Shown: one piece after another, positions 1 through 10,411 of the stretch
Position numbering within the stretch: the stretch's first letter is position 1
How the letters are laid out: each line of letters opens with the position of its first letter
NCBI RefSeq assembly: GCF_018446385.1
Contig: NC_056001.1
Span: forward strand, 12,704,672-12,768,671
Reading direction: 5' to 3'
DNA length: 64,000 bases
DNA from: Zingiber officinale
Taxonomy: Eukaryota; Streptophyta; Magnoliopsida; Zingiberales; Zingiberaceae
Made by a program: the position numbers and the translations under genes
The notes under the pieces: model-generated
The model's database searches: none
What the model was told of the DNA's origin: nothing
What the model saw: the letters and a program-made list of their open reading frames with translations, nothing else

Positions 1-1404
1 TTGAAATCTTTCCTTATTTGTAGATTGAAAGGTAGATTTTAATTTTGAGAAAACTTTCCTTTTTTAACCATGTTCATGATTTAAAAGAGAGTTTAAAAAT
101 TAAATATTCTCTTCTATAAAAGATTAAGAAAATATTTGATATCTTTCCTTATTTGTAGATTAAAAGGAGATTTTAATTTTTAGAGATAACTTTCCTTTTT
201 GGAAATCATCCACATGTTTAAAAGAAAGATTTTAATTTTTAAAATTTCCTTTTTACAAATCACCATGAAGGGAAAAATTATTGGAGAATTTTTTTATAAA
301 TTTCCGGAAACAAATTAGGAAGTTTTAATTCTTGTGTGAATTAAATTTTCCTTGATTGGGATTATAATAGTGGCCGGCCATATGGTTTGAGAAAAGGAAA
401 TTGTTTTTAAATCAATTAAATTTTCTTTTTCATGGCAAAGGAATTAAGGAAGTTTTTATTAAAATTTCCTTATTTGCCAAGACCAAAGAATATAAAAGAA
501 GGGGTAGAGGTGCCTTCATGGGGGGATAACCTCTATTCTATTTTTCTCCTCTCTTTTTCTCCTTGGGTGTGGCCGACCCCTCCTCTTTCTCTCTTCCCTT
601 TCTTGTTGCCGAAACCTCTTCATTGGTGGAGTTGCTTTGGTGGCCGGATCAAGCAAGGAGAAGAAGGAGAGAAAGGAAGCCTAGTCTCTAGCATCCCTTG
701 GAGCATTGGTGGTGGCCGAACCTATCCATTAAGAAGGACTCTTGGTGGCCGAAACCTAGAAGGAAGAAGAAGGTGCTTGGTGGTTCTCATCTCGGAAGAT
801 CGTTGCTCACACAACGTCTGAGGTCAGAAGAGGAATACGGTAGAAGATCAAGAGATCATTAAAGTTCACAAAGAAAGGTATTACTAGTATTTATTTTCCG
901 CATCATACTAGTTTATTTTTCTTTGTATGAATTCCAAACACAAGAGGCATTAGATCTAGTTTTTCGAATAAGTTTTTCGAGTTTGTGTTTTCTTCTTTTT
1001 CGAATTTGTGATTCGATTGTTCCTTTTGGTTAACCTAGAGTTATTTAAGGAAATTAAATATTAGCTTTCCTTAAAAGACTTTGTCTAGGCGGTGGTGGTT
1101 GCTCCCATATCCAAAAAGGTCATGTGCCTCGCCATGCAGTCCTGGAAGCCAATTTTGGAAATTAATATTTAATGAAATTAATAACATAGGTGGATTTGGA
1201 TCAATAGTATTAAATTCCGCTTGCAATCCAAATCTAAACCATCAAGAACAGATAAGTTAAATTTGGAATCAATGATGTTAAGTTCCGTCTGCGATTCCTA
1301 ATTTAACTTCTAAAGAACACAATAGGTTATTTAAGGAAAGGTTTGATACTTGTACAAAATTTTGTATAGTGGAACATGTACGATTTTCCTAGGACTAACC
1401 AACA
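1..1404 (+). mobile_element. S-family LTR, copy S1 (left end outside window)
   Basis: This segment matches, in reverse complement, the two complete S LTRs at 49753-52164 and 61021-63764. It ends in AACA at 1404, the reverse of their TGTT start. A TATA box (TATAAAAG) at 491-498 sits in the same place in all three copies, so I take plus as the sense strand here. A near-palindrome at 1351-1366 (TGTACAAAATTTTGTA) lies about 40 bases inside the end, as in the other copies. The next five bases, ATGTT, are the likely target duplication, but the other end is outside the window. No primer-binding site follows the LTR, so it is a solo LTR or a 3' LTR. The superfamily cannot be told from the LTR alone. 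Short open frames in it (such as 432-821) span the TATA box and are not considered genes. Confidence 0.8.
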
Positions 1405-1410
1405 ATGTTC

Positions 1411-1823
1411 ACCTCCAAACGCTGAGTTTTCAGAGCATCCCTCGCCTCAGATTTAACCATCTCGACGTAGCACCACCGAGCGGTCAGTTGGTCGCCTTTA
1501 ACTTCACCCATCGAATTGTCCACCGAGAATTTGATCTTTTGGCAAAAGGTGGACACTACGGCTCAGAACTTGTTCAGGGCTAGTCGACCGAATATTACAT
1601 TGTAGGCAGGCGATGCATCCACCACGATGAAGTTTGTGGGCGTTATCCTCTTGAGAGCTTCCTCTCTGAGTGATATGGCCAGTCGAGCCTGACTGATCGA
1701 CAATACCTCATTGCCCGTGAACCCATACAGCAGGGTCGTCATGGGTTGTAAGTCGCTTCGATCAATTTGTAGCTGGTTGAATTCCTTCTTGAAGATGATA
1801 TTCACCGAACTACCTGTATCCAC
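1411..1823 (-). pseudogene. Ty3/gypsy aspartic protease fragment (element E)
   Basis: The frame opens with the retropepsin active-site motif DTGSS just after its start at 1823, followed by hydrophobic Ile-Ile and, about 70 residues on, NVIFGR, the usual second half of a Tat protease. A stop interrupts the frame after LNKF near 1563. The same reading frame resumes with VVSTF, KIKF, GEVKGDQ and ARWCY, typical of the linker between protease and RT in this lineage. It is then cut by S1. The protease would release gag and pol products inside the virus-like particle. The catalytic Asp-Thr-Gly is intact here, unlike in D, where Gly is Ser, but the polyprotein is broken. Confidence 0.8.
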
Positions 1824-2422
1824 AAAAGTTCAATGAATGGTGTAATTAGCTATTACCGCTCGGATGATCAATACGTCGTCATGAGGGATCTCCACTCCCT
1901 CTTGGTCTCAAGAGTCAAAACTAATCTCTGGTCCCTCAACCTTCTCCTTGCTGCATCACACAACATGTATCTCCAATCGCCGGGCATGCGACTTTCTCGC
2001 TCTGTTGGAATCACCATCGGTCGGCCCTCCAACAATCATTCCAATTTCGCCCTTGTCGCATCGCTTCAATTTTCCTCCTCCTGAGCTGAAGGTCGAGCCC
2101 GCTCAACCGAAGCCCAGGTGGGACTTGCATTACCTCTTCGTTGAGGCTGGCGTTCACCGCTCAGCCGCCGGTCTTTCTTCTTCACATCGCCTATCTGATC
2201 AACGTTGATGATGTCGATCGGGAGAGGATGAATGACGGAAATATCTTAGAGGAGTTGGTCGGCTTGAAATTGGCCTCAAGTCGTAGTAGTCCTGGGTATT
2301 GTGTGTCGCCGAGCGATGGTAGGAGAAGAACAACGATGTCCACGACATGCCTTTCGTAGCCTTCGACCGCTCTGCTTCCACATACTGCGCAGCATGGGCT
2401 CGAGGCTCCTGGTGTGGCCGTG

Positions 2423-2746
2423 TTACTCCCACTCAGGGGTCCTTTGGTGGTTGATGGTTGCTGGCCGACCGTTGTTCAGGGGCGACAGTATGTTCAGCGG
2501 GCACTTCCTTCGCGTCGCTTGGGCCTCCTCCACGTTGATGTATTCGCTGGCGTGCCTGAGCAGGTGGTTGAAGTTTTTTGGCGGCTTCCAGATGAGTGAG
2601 CAAAAAAATTCGCCTTCAGTAAGTCCCTGTGAGAAGACACTTACCAATATCTCTGGGATGACCGATGGGATATCCATAGCCACTTGGTTGAACCTCTTGA
2701 TGTATGCTCTCAACGCCTCCTTGGGCCCTTGCTTCACAACGAACAA
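2423..2746 (-). pseudogene. Ty3/gypsy gag core fragment (element E)
   Basis: The translation shows the retrotransposon gag core typical of the Tat group: a stretch like LRAYIKRFNQVAMDI, then VSVFSQGL and a C-terminal PPKNF...LL..ASEYINVEEAQ. This part normally forms the particle shell around element RNA. Element D has the matching stretch at about 36795-37010 with the same order of motifs. Flanking frames continue the gag but are broken. Confidence 0.8.
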
Positions 2747-3093
2747 GTTAACGTTCGTCTTCTGGTAACGACGACTGCTGGTAAAATGATGCAGAAACGT
2801 CGTCCGGAAGTCCTTGAAGCTGTGGATTGATCCGATCAGCAGACGTCTAAACCACCTTTGCGCTGATCCAGAAAGGGTGGTGAGGAAGACTCAGCACTTC
2901 ACTCCATCAGTGTACTGATGGAGCATGACCGTGTTGTCAAACTTGATGAGATGGTCTTTTGGGTCAGTTGTCCCATTGTACTCCTTAATCGTTAATGGAG
3001 TGTAATGTCTAGTAGTGGGTTATCCAGGATCCCCTGAGAGAATTGCATGTTGATCCGTTCGGGGAAATCATCGATCCTTGGTGTCTTTCCCTT

Positions 3094-3415
3094 TCATCCG
3101 TCCCAAATAGGTGCGTCGTCCGAGGAAGATCCTTGTTCTCTATCCACCCGGCCTTGTTCTTCTGAAGGAGTGTGAAACAATGCTTGGTGAAAGGGGATCG
3201 GCGCATTTGGTGCATCCCCATATGTGTCGGTCGGCTTCTTGTTTGACCCTCGAGCGGATATATTTTTTGCTCGGTCTTTGTATCTGGCTTGTTGTCCCGC
3301 TGTTGACGTCGTTGGTTCGTTTGCTTGGCGCTCGGTCATCGCCTGCTGTTGCTGCTCCACCATCTTGGTCACCCGGACTTATATCAACATGTCCAATTCC
3401 ACGTCTTGGCCGCAC
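3094..3415 (-). pseudogene. gag N-terminal region fragments (element E)
   Basis: Two overlapping minus-strand frames (3372-3094 and 3415-3140) lie between the primer site and the gag core. One begins with a Gln-rich stretch (MVEQQQQAMTERQA) and continues with a polar, low-complexity chain, as seen at the start of Tat gag proteins. Which frame was original is unclear, because indels have shifted it. The assignment rests on position more than on sequence. Confidence 0.5.
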
Positions 3416-3479
3416 GTCAATATCACGATTGTAAGTCGTCCAGCGTCCTCCATCTCCACGTCTCGGATATAAGTTAAGT

Positions 3480-3499
3480 TCCCATAGACGATGCCAATA
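3480..3499 (-). other. Degenerate primer-binding site of element E
   Basis: On the minus strand this reads TTGGCATCGTCTATGGGAAC, close to the TTGGCGCCGTCTGTGGGAA primer site common in Tat elements. It follows GGATCA, a plausible LTR end. Element D has the equivalent after ...GGATCA at 36184. Confidence 0.7.
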
Positions 3500-4300
3500 T
3501 GATCCTGTCCAAAAACGGTGAAGACAGTTGGTTGAGGATATGGATCAGCAGTTGACCTCGTGAAGACTCCGCTCCGCTCTACAAAACCAAGAACGTCAGT
3601 GTCGGGCTAGGGAAGGGGTCTTTGGCGTTGGCCCTCTAACGCTTAAGTAAGTCACCAGAATAGTAGAAAGACGGCAAAAAACTGTAGCAACAAGAGCTCA
3701 AGCACAAATAACGCATACCTCCGCCGGTGTATGGACCCCTTTTATATAATGCTCTAGTAGCAGACATGCACGCCCCTCAAGGCGCGTGCATATTTTCCCA
3801 ACTGTTCTATGAACAGACATGACAGAAAAATATTTCTGACAATATTCTTTAACAGGGTATGCAAATCCCTGACATGACAATGGAAGCTTCTGTCGTACGA
3901 TTTGTCCGTTGGTCATGCCTTGCTATCAGTGGCACAACTCCCAGAATGATGTAATGAGTTAAGCAAGGGGTTCTATTGTTTGGCCGAGTGGAGAGCAGCT
4001 CGGCCGGGATTCCCCGTTCGGTCAATCTCAACTGTTCCTCTCCATGGTTGCTTGGCTTGGTAGGTAGTTTCTCGCACGACCGGACATGTGATCCGGTTGG
4101 ACTAGTCCTTATAGGATTGTTACAGTTGAGAGCATCTGATGCCCTCTCTGTATAATTATTCCGTCCGGATGAATGATCTACTCAGATGAATCTTCGGGCC
4201 TATCAGACCCTTCCTGCTCGACTCGTTATCACCTCCGCATCCAACTTTGTTGATCCGATGATTTCTGACTTTTAATGTCCTTGATTTTAATCTCTACGTT
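3500..4300 (-). repeat. Probable LTR of element E (right boundary approximate)
   Basis: The segment lies directly upstream (minus strand) of the E primer site and ends in ...GATCA. A strong minus-strand TATA box, ATTATATAAAAGGGG, lies at 3736-3750. The distal end near 4270-4320 resembles the right side of the remnant at 6.06-7.35 kb (TTGATTTTAATCTCTAC against TTGATTTTGATCTCTAC). I could not find a clean TG end, so the right boundary is a guess. Confidence 0.55.
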
Positions 4301-4609
4301 AGCTACTGTTTTCGTCTTAAATTCATATATGTTGGACTTTTTTTATTGCCGTTTCATATATTAAATAATTATTTGTTGGGTAAAAAAAATCAATACTTTA
4401 TGTTTTTTTTCGATGATTTGATTGTTGTTGTTGACATGATTTTCACAGGCGCCAAATCTAAAAAATTTAAATGCTAATATAATTCAAAACGTTTACTTTT
4501 TAAATATTTATCCAATTTCAATTTAAGAAACAATCGCTAGTTTGCAAACAATAATATCAAGTTTAAAAGCACACCTCTGTTCAAATCGTTCGCTCGCTTT
4601 GTTTCATGA

Positions 4610-5304
4610 CTACATCATAATCAATCCCGCAGATATAGCAGAAAGGCAAAGCAGCACCTCCGGCGAAAGATCACGTCCCTCGCCGGCAGCGCTGGGTCGA
4701 GGGCCTGGCGCGGGGGCAGGTCCTGAGACCGAGCCTCCGGCGTCGGCAGCGCCTGGAACAGGGGACGACGTCGCAGTCGACTTAGCGGGGGCGGCGGCGG
4801 AAGGCGAGTGCAGCTTGGAGATCCTGATGTCCACCTTCTGGCCGGCGCCGCAGTGGCCGGGGGCGCCGCAGATGAAGAAGTGGTGGCCGCGGCGCTTGAG
4901 GGTGATGGAGTCGTTGCCGGTGGTGTAGGTGGCAATAGGCGACGCCGCGTTGCACGCTTTGTAGTCCTCCTTGCTCACCTCCACCACGTTGTGGAAGTTC
5001 TTGTTGTACACGAACACTGCATTGGCAACACCGCATTATACACAATGAAAACCACAGATTTTCAATCGCCTTTAAAATGCAGAAATAATGAAGAAGAAGA
5101 ACAAAAGGATTAGGATGACTTGCTTATGGTGTCTCCCAACTGGATGTCCTTCGATACGGTCCATGCCGTGTAGTTTGGACTCCCCAAAATGGTCCATCCC
5201 ACCGCATCCCCCACCTTGTAAACCGCCGCCTCCGAGCGCCCAACGCCGAAGGCCACTGCCGCAGCTGCTGCCACCACCACCACCATTACCATCACCTTCT
5301 CCAT
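4610..5304 (-). CDS. Phytocyanin (stellacyanin/mavicyanin-type blue copper protein), two exons
   Basis: Joined exons 5304-5124 and 5016-4610 give 195 residues. Residues 1-26 are a signal peptide (a Val/Ala-rich core after MEKVM), followed by the phytocyanin opening AVYKVGDAVGWTI. The second exon carries the copper ligands: His in NFHNV, Cys in FICGAPG, His in GHCGAGQ. The axial position is Gln (GQKVDI) rather than Met, the stellacyanin/mavicyanin pattern. Cys in YKACN and the second Cys of the GHC motif would form the disulfide. A Pro/Ser/Ala-rich tail, likely carrying arabinogalactan glycans, ends in a hydrophobic stretch (SPEVLLCLSAISAGLIMM) that fits a GPI-anchor signal. It is therefore likely an apoplastic electron-transfer or cell-wall protein on the outer face of the plasma membrane. 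The intron sits at the usual phytocyanin position, after the GDTI block. The exons are GC-rich and unbroken. No physiological role can be read from sequence. Confidence 0.9.
5017..5123 (-). other. Intron of the phytocyanin gene, apparently GC-AG
   Basis: Exon 2 begins after a clear acceptor (TTGCCAATGCAG). To keep the frame it needs one base from exon 1. The only donor giving this is GCAAGT after ...GACACCATAA, so the 107-base intron would start with GC instead of GT. The junction codon becomes ATG (Met), giving GDTI-M-FVYN, which fits the family (GDxLxFxYN). The nearest GT, four bases on, puts exon 2 out of frame. Confidence 0.65.
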
Positions 5305-6059
5305 TTAGCAGGGGAAACAAAGAGACACTCTCTTACTCGTGGCCTCCTCTTCCTCGATTCGTGGTAGAGGTGCATGTAATAATAATAATTATAAGAAGGG
5401 GAAAAAAAAGGTTCGATCTGATTTGAGTGAAGTGGAAGTGGAATCATGTAACGTGAAGTGGAAGGCTTAAGTTCATAGTGGAGTCATCATGCCTGTTTTG
5501 CGTCCATTAACCACTGCAAATTCTAAAAAAAAAACAGAGATTGCTCAAACTTGACGTTTATTTTTTTACCCCATTTTTAATCTACATGATTTAATTTATA
5601 TAGATTTTATTTTTTATTAAAAAGATAGACACTACTGAAAATAATAAAATTTTACGGAAAATATGTTTGATCTTCATAAAAATATGAAAAAAAAATGGAA
5701 CAATAAGAATTTTGAAAAATAGAAAAACAGAAAACAATTTAAGAATACATGCATTTCAGTTTCGCCTAAAATTTCAGTTTGATCAAAATATCAAAATTAA
5801 CAACGTTCATAATTAAAGGTGAATTAAACTAATCCGATCTGAAATCAGGGAGATGACGCTGATTAGGTGGCTATAATATTGATGATAATGTGGACGAACT
5901 TGGAGCTAGAAGCTACGGATCTACATACCACAGACAAAGTTAACATTTCATACCACAGACAAAGTTAATTGAAATGTTAGAACGAGAATCAGTAATAGAG
6001 TCCTTGTCGCAGACACTACAATGTTCAAGTTAAAATAGTAGTCAAATGAAATGGAGAAG
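5305..6059. other. Intergenic: phytocyanin upstream region
   Basis: AT-rich DNA upstream of the minus-strand phytocyanin gene. A weak TATA-like CTTATAATT (minus strand, about 5387-5396) could serve it. The segment also holds homopolymer A/T runs and a short direct repeat (CATACCACAGACAAAGTTAA, near 5927 and 5951). I see no gene. Confidence 0.5.
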
Positions 6060-6410
6060 AAGATTAACAGTAAAATAATAGAACAATGGTATCGATTCTT
6101 GTATGTGCGGATGCTTTTGTGTACCTGGCCAATCGAGAGAACCCTTTTTTTATACTGTCTCTCATAACCTCCACATTAATGAGGCGATAGAGAATGCCTG
6201 GTGCAAAGTATGTTAGATGGTGGAGGATATACGACAACCTCTGCATAGTCGGAAGAATGCTTCCTTACATGTATATGTCATAATGATGAAATATTCTCTG
6301 ACGAGTAATTGTTATTCTCTAATGAGTTATTGTGATTCTCTAACAATGTTATCTCCTACAGAGAATCTGGTTGATTCTCTGGCCGACCGGATGTATACTA
6401 GGAGCTTTGT

Positions 6411-6745
6411 TAAATGATAAGTGGAGAGCTAAGCCCCGTATATCCGACCAACACTGGACTGACCGACTATATGCTGAGAACTTTGCATTGGAGAAGTGGG
6501 GAGTTGGGTCTTATAGGTCTGACCAACGTTGGGGTCAACGATTGTAGACTGGGAACCTTTTATTGGAGAAATGGGGAGTTGAGCCTTGTAAGTCCAACCG
6601 GCTATGGGGTCGACCAACTGTAGACTGGGAGCCCAACCTCTGCAAAATGGGTAGTTAAACTTCGTAGGTCTCACTGGCCATGGGGCCGATCAGATATAGA
6701 CTGGGAGCTCTGCCTCTATGAAGTCAGAAGCTGAACCTTGTAGGT
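6411..6745. repeat. Imperfect tandem repeat, about 80-90 bp, four units
   Basis: The phrase 'gtagactgggag...(t)ggagaa.tggg.agtt...cttgtaggtc.gac' recurs about every 80-90 bases, with recognisable copies starting near 6470, 6545, 6620 and 6698. Short open frames here are by-products of the repeat. Confidence 0.7.
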
Positions 6746-7018
6746 CCGACTGATTCTAATTCCTTTGTGTTTATGTTGGGGATTCAGCATCCGCTTGGTG
6801 ATTTATTTTGCACTCGGCCACTGCACTTGAATATAGAATCCAGTTCAACCAAACGATGTGTCTAGCGTGTCCGATCGGACCTTTAGTCCGATAGGCCAGA
6901 GCACTCGACAGTTATACTTGACTCATTTCAGCTTGGCACGGATACCACCCGAGGTTTCGCTGACTTTGAGGGACTCGGGATCCAATCAAACTAGCGGTCC
7001 AACCGACCATCCCAATCG

Positions 7019-7235
7019 GCCTCGAGGGATGACCCTTTATTGATTTTGATCTCTACATCAACCAACTTTTTTTTACGTCGAATCCAACTTTTGAGATCTT
7101 ATTTTATTTGCTGTGTCATATATATATATATACCAATCGGCCTGGAGGGATGACCCTTTATTGACTTTGATCTCTACATTAGTCAATTTTTTTTTACGTC
7201 GAATCTAACTTTTGAGATCTTATCTTATTCGTCGT

Positions 7236-7319
<84 letters not shown>

Positions 7320-7345
7320 GAATCCAACTTTTGAGATCTTATCTT
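7019..7345. repeat. 116-bp duplication ending in a long AT microsatellite
   Basis: 7019-7134 is repeated almost exactly at 7135-7250. Both copies run from CGGCCT.GAGGGATGACCC through CTTTTGAGATCTTAT into an ATAT tract. The second copy's tract has expanded to about 78 bases of pure AT (7239-7316). A third partial copy (GTCGAATCCAACTTTTGAG...) follows at 7317-7345. Confidence 0.9.
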
Positions 7346-9490
7346 ATATATATACATATATAAAACTGTATAAAAATATTAATTTAAATGTCATATTATG
7401 AAATTGACAAGTTGATTAGCTGTTAGATGATAACCTTAACCCTGTTGGACAAGAACTTTAAAACAATTATTAATTAGAAGACAAGATTGATAATCTTACT
7501 TGTCGTTAATCTCAATGGTCTCGCATCATGGATTAGGAGACAATGATTCAATGATTTATCACATTGCTATTCCTCAACTAACTCAATCAAATCAATTCAA
7601 TAATTGACTTACAATATACTGAATTAGTCTATCCAACTAATCAAATTCAAATGGATCGATTTACTATGTTCACTTCGCCAAACCGAATTAAAGTAAAATT
7701 TGAGTTGGTTCTATCAATCCAAACTAAGTGAACCCAACCAAACAAATTGGACAATAAACTCAAATGGTCAATACATGGTTCAACTTAATTGATCAGATGA
7801 AGTGTGCAGGGCAATAATTAAATGATTCTATGGTGCCATATGACTTAATTAGATTTTCAAATTAATACAAATAATTAAATTAATCAATCATGGCATTGGA
7901 TGGAAATGTGTCCACCTCACCAAATTAATTAAAGTTAGTATTTAATATAACACTAATTTTATCCGTGCAAATCAAATGGTACTGTTATCCACTTATTTTA
8001 TGTTAAATATCTATATCAAGAGACCAATTCATGTCTACTGCCTCAAATTTATTGATGGATTGACCCACTCGATCAAGACCTTACAATTATTTCAAATAAA
8101 AATAAAAGATAATAATAAATAAATAATATCATAGGGATGGCAAATGTTTATTTGACAGCCATCATCTCCCATGTAGAGGTTGGGACCAAACGAAACAAAT
8201 AATTGAACTTTATTTGTAGATAAGTTACATAACGATACATAAAATAAAGCTAATTAAGATGGTGTTTATTTGTATGATTGTCATGAACATCTATAGAAAG
8301 ATGCAACACCATGATGACAATGTCTTATTGTTTAAAATGTTGAATGATGACCTGTATAAATTTACGTAAGGCCTGATTATTCATCTTTAAAATTAGAATG
8401 AGTCAGTTCAAATATTTAAATAGACGACCACGTGGGAGGTTACCCCTATTACCACGTCAATCACCTCCTCAACTAGGCTCGTGAGATTTTATATATCTCA
8501 CTATTTTAAAGATTCGTCCATGATTTATCTCATTCGTGTTGGTCCTGAGACGGATTAACAGAGGCGCTGAGGACGAGCATATTTATCTTTTACCATCGTG
8601 AGATTTTATATATCTATATATATATAGATACACGGTCCATCTCATGTTACCTATCCTATCCATATCTAATGTATTTTTTTTTTCTATTTCTTAAATATTA
8701 TACCCGAAACTCTAAAATCTAAACCATAAACTTAAAAAAGTCTAAACCATAAACTTAAAAAAGTCTTTTTATAAATACACTAAATATACACGGATATGTA
8801 ATATAAAATGAGCAATATATCAAAGTCTTTTTATATAATAATTTTTAGATGGAGAATAAATGAGATGAGGATATCTCCATCTCGTTTCTTATTGTGGGCC
8901 TACTGAATGCAACGAAGTTTTTGCTTATCTGTAGTTTTGAAATCCTTCGTTTATTGGCAAGAAACTAAAGATCAGTTTTCAGAAGGAAAAAAATGAATGG
9001 AGACAAAATGTCAAAAAGTCATATAAAAAATACTCATTTTTCTTTCCAAAATTATAAGATGCTTATTTTTCATTTTCATTTTCATTTTTTATAGACTTTT
9101 AGACCTTCTTAATTTCTTTTTAGAAAATACTATCTATTTTTTTTTTAAAAAAAAAAACATACATAAAAAAAATACAAATCAAACATCATTTTCTAAAAAT
9201 ACATATTTTTCAAAAAATAAAAATAAAAAACACACAAACAAACGCACCCTAATTTTCTTTGTTTACATCTCAAATTTCCAATAAGGTTTCAGGTCTGCAT
9301 TTCTTTATCTTCTCTGATAAACAACACACATTCATAACTCCAACTTCATGCTCATGCATCATCACCTCCTTTATATTTAATTAAAAAAAGAAAAAGAAAC
9401 ATAAAAGATCAATTAAAGCAAACGTTTGGGCTTCATTGATTGTCGTTAAGTTACAGGCAATGGCATGATGCCGGTTGATATTCTACGGCA
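7346..9490. other. Intergenic AT-rich DNA
   Basis: No gene was recognised. There are stretches of A/T homopolymer, a G-box core CCACGTGG near 8428, and two copies of GTGAGATTTTATATATCT (8481 and 8599 areas). The 9171-9250 stretch ends in ACAAACAAACGCACCCTA, which resembles the terminus of many hAT-type miniature elements, but I could not find its partner end. Confidence 0.5.
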
Positions 9491-9957
9491 ATAAAGCTTT
9501 TGTTGGGATCTGCTAATGCGTTCATGTGCCTCGTGTTGCTCTCACTCGCAAAGAAGGCCCCTCCCTCCCTCCCTTCCTCTTCTCGGTTCCTTCTGATCGA
9601 AGTGAAAACACTGGCTGTGGCCTGTGAAAGTGTTTCCCAGAGGCGAGAGAGAGGGAAACAGGAGCAAGTGGGGAATGGAAAGCTTGCAATTTGCTGCGAG
9701 TAATAACTACAGATGCACGAGATGGGAGCCGAGGCGCTTGCTGCTATAGTGACGATTGCCTCTTTGTCTCCTTTGCCTTTGACAGTCTCACCTTTACCTT
9801 TTTCCTATTCAGTTTTTTTTTTTGGTTCCACAATCCAACCTTGCTTCAGTTGCTTCTCCCATTGGCTTTGGTTTTTGGCTTTTGCCTCCCGAAGGAAGCA
9901 ACACCTCTGTTCTGTCCTCGAATCACTGCACTCACAGAAAGCAGGCCATGGTCTGAG

Positions 9958-10377
9958 GTAAGCTACTCCCAAGTCCCAACTCTTGTTGTTGTTGTTGTTT
10001 GTTCATCTCGAAGCATCTTTAACCAATCGTAGGTAATAATTTGTTTGTTCTTCATCGTTTGAGCCAGAGAAGTCTCTGGCCGTTCTGTATCCGTCTGCTT
10101 TAAGCAAGAAGTTAGATAAATGATTTTAACTTCTTTTGCTTGTTCATTGAGTGTGTTTGTGGAATAATTAATGATCTTCCCACTTGTACTCTTTTTTTCT
10201 CTTTCTCGAAACTATAGCTATTTCTGAAACTGAGATTTTGGTTATTTCTTCATTTTAGAATCATGAGGTCGTCAATTGAGAGTGTTTTGATGTAATACTG
10301 TCAGTCGTTTGACATGATCTAATGACAAGTACTATCCTTGGGAAGTGTTTGTGCTGAGTCGTTGAGTTCTTGATCAG
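9958..10377 (+). other. Probable 5'-leader intron of the DUF868 gene
   Basis: A consensus donor GAG|GTAAGC at 9957/9958 and an acceptor TTGATCAG ending at 10377 bound a T-rich segment. It lies just upstream of the DUF868 start codon. The leader exon would then be about 9490-9957, with several short upstream open frames (ATG at 9713, 9722). The transcription start is not defined; a TATTTAATT-like element lies near 9371. Confidence 0.5.
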
Positions 10378-10411
10378 ATGAAGAGACTGTGAGTGCGAAG
10401 CAAGAAGCTCG

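Larger units (their letters stand above)
1405..3499 (-). mobile_element. Element E: truncated Tat-like Ty3/gypsy internal region
   Basis: Read on the minus strand this is the front part of a Ty3/gypsy element of the Tat type: a degenerate primer-binding site near 3480-3499, then the gag N-terminus, gag core, a gap, and the aspartic protease, running into S1 at 1405. RT, RNase H and integrase are absent, presumably lying beyond S1 outside the window or lost. Gag and protease residues resemble those of element D (36-53 kb), so the two are relatives. Stops and frameshifts show it is dead. Confidence 0.8.
6060..7345 (-). repeat. Tat-type LTR remnant (F) with internal tandem repeats
   Basis: The left side runs parallel to the E LTR: a leader-like segment followed by a minus-strand TATA (GTATAAAAAAAGGG, about 6143-6156). 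The right side shares TTGATTTTGATCTCTAC with the distal end of the E LTR. The vocabulary in between (CCGACCGG, GATCGG, CCGACTGATT) is that of Tat LTRs. No coding domain or primer site was found, so I read it as a decayed solo LTR. Both boundaries are approximate. Confidence 0.45.

Noticed and set aside
432-821. Open frame of 129 codons, also seen in S2 (50275-50679) and S3 (61722-61988)
   Set aside because: It spans the TATA box of the S LTR, changes frame and length between copies, and has no recognisable domain.
2301-2768. 155-codon plus-strand frame
   Set aside because: Antisense to the gag core of element E, which is recognisable on the minus strand.
4542-4928. Plus-strand frame opposite the phytocyanin gene
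   Set aside because: A GC-rich mirror of the second exon. Ligand motifs and the signal peptide are only in the minus-strand gene.
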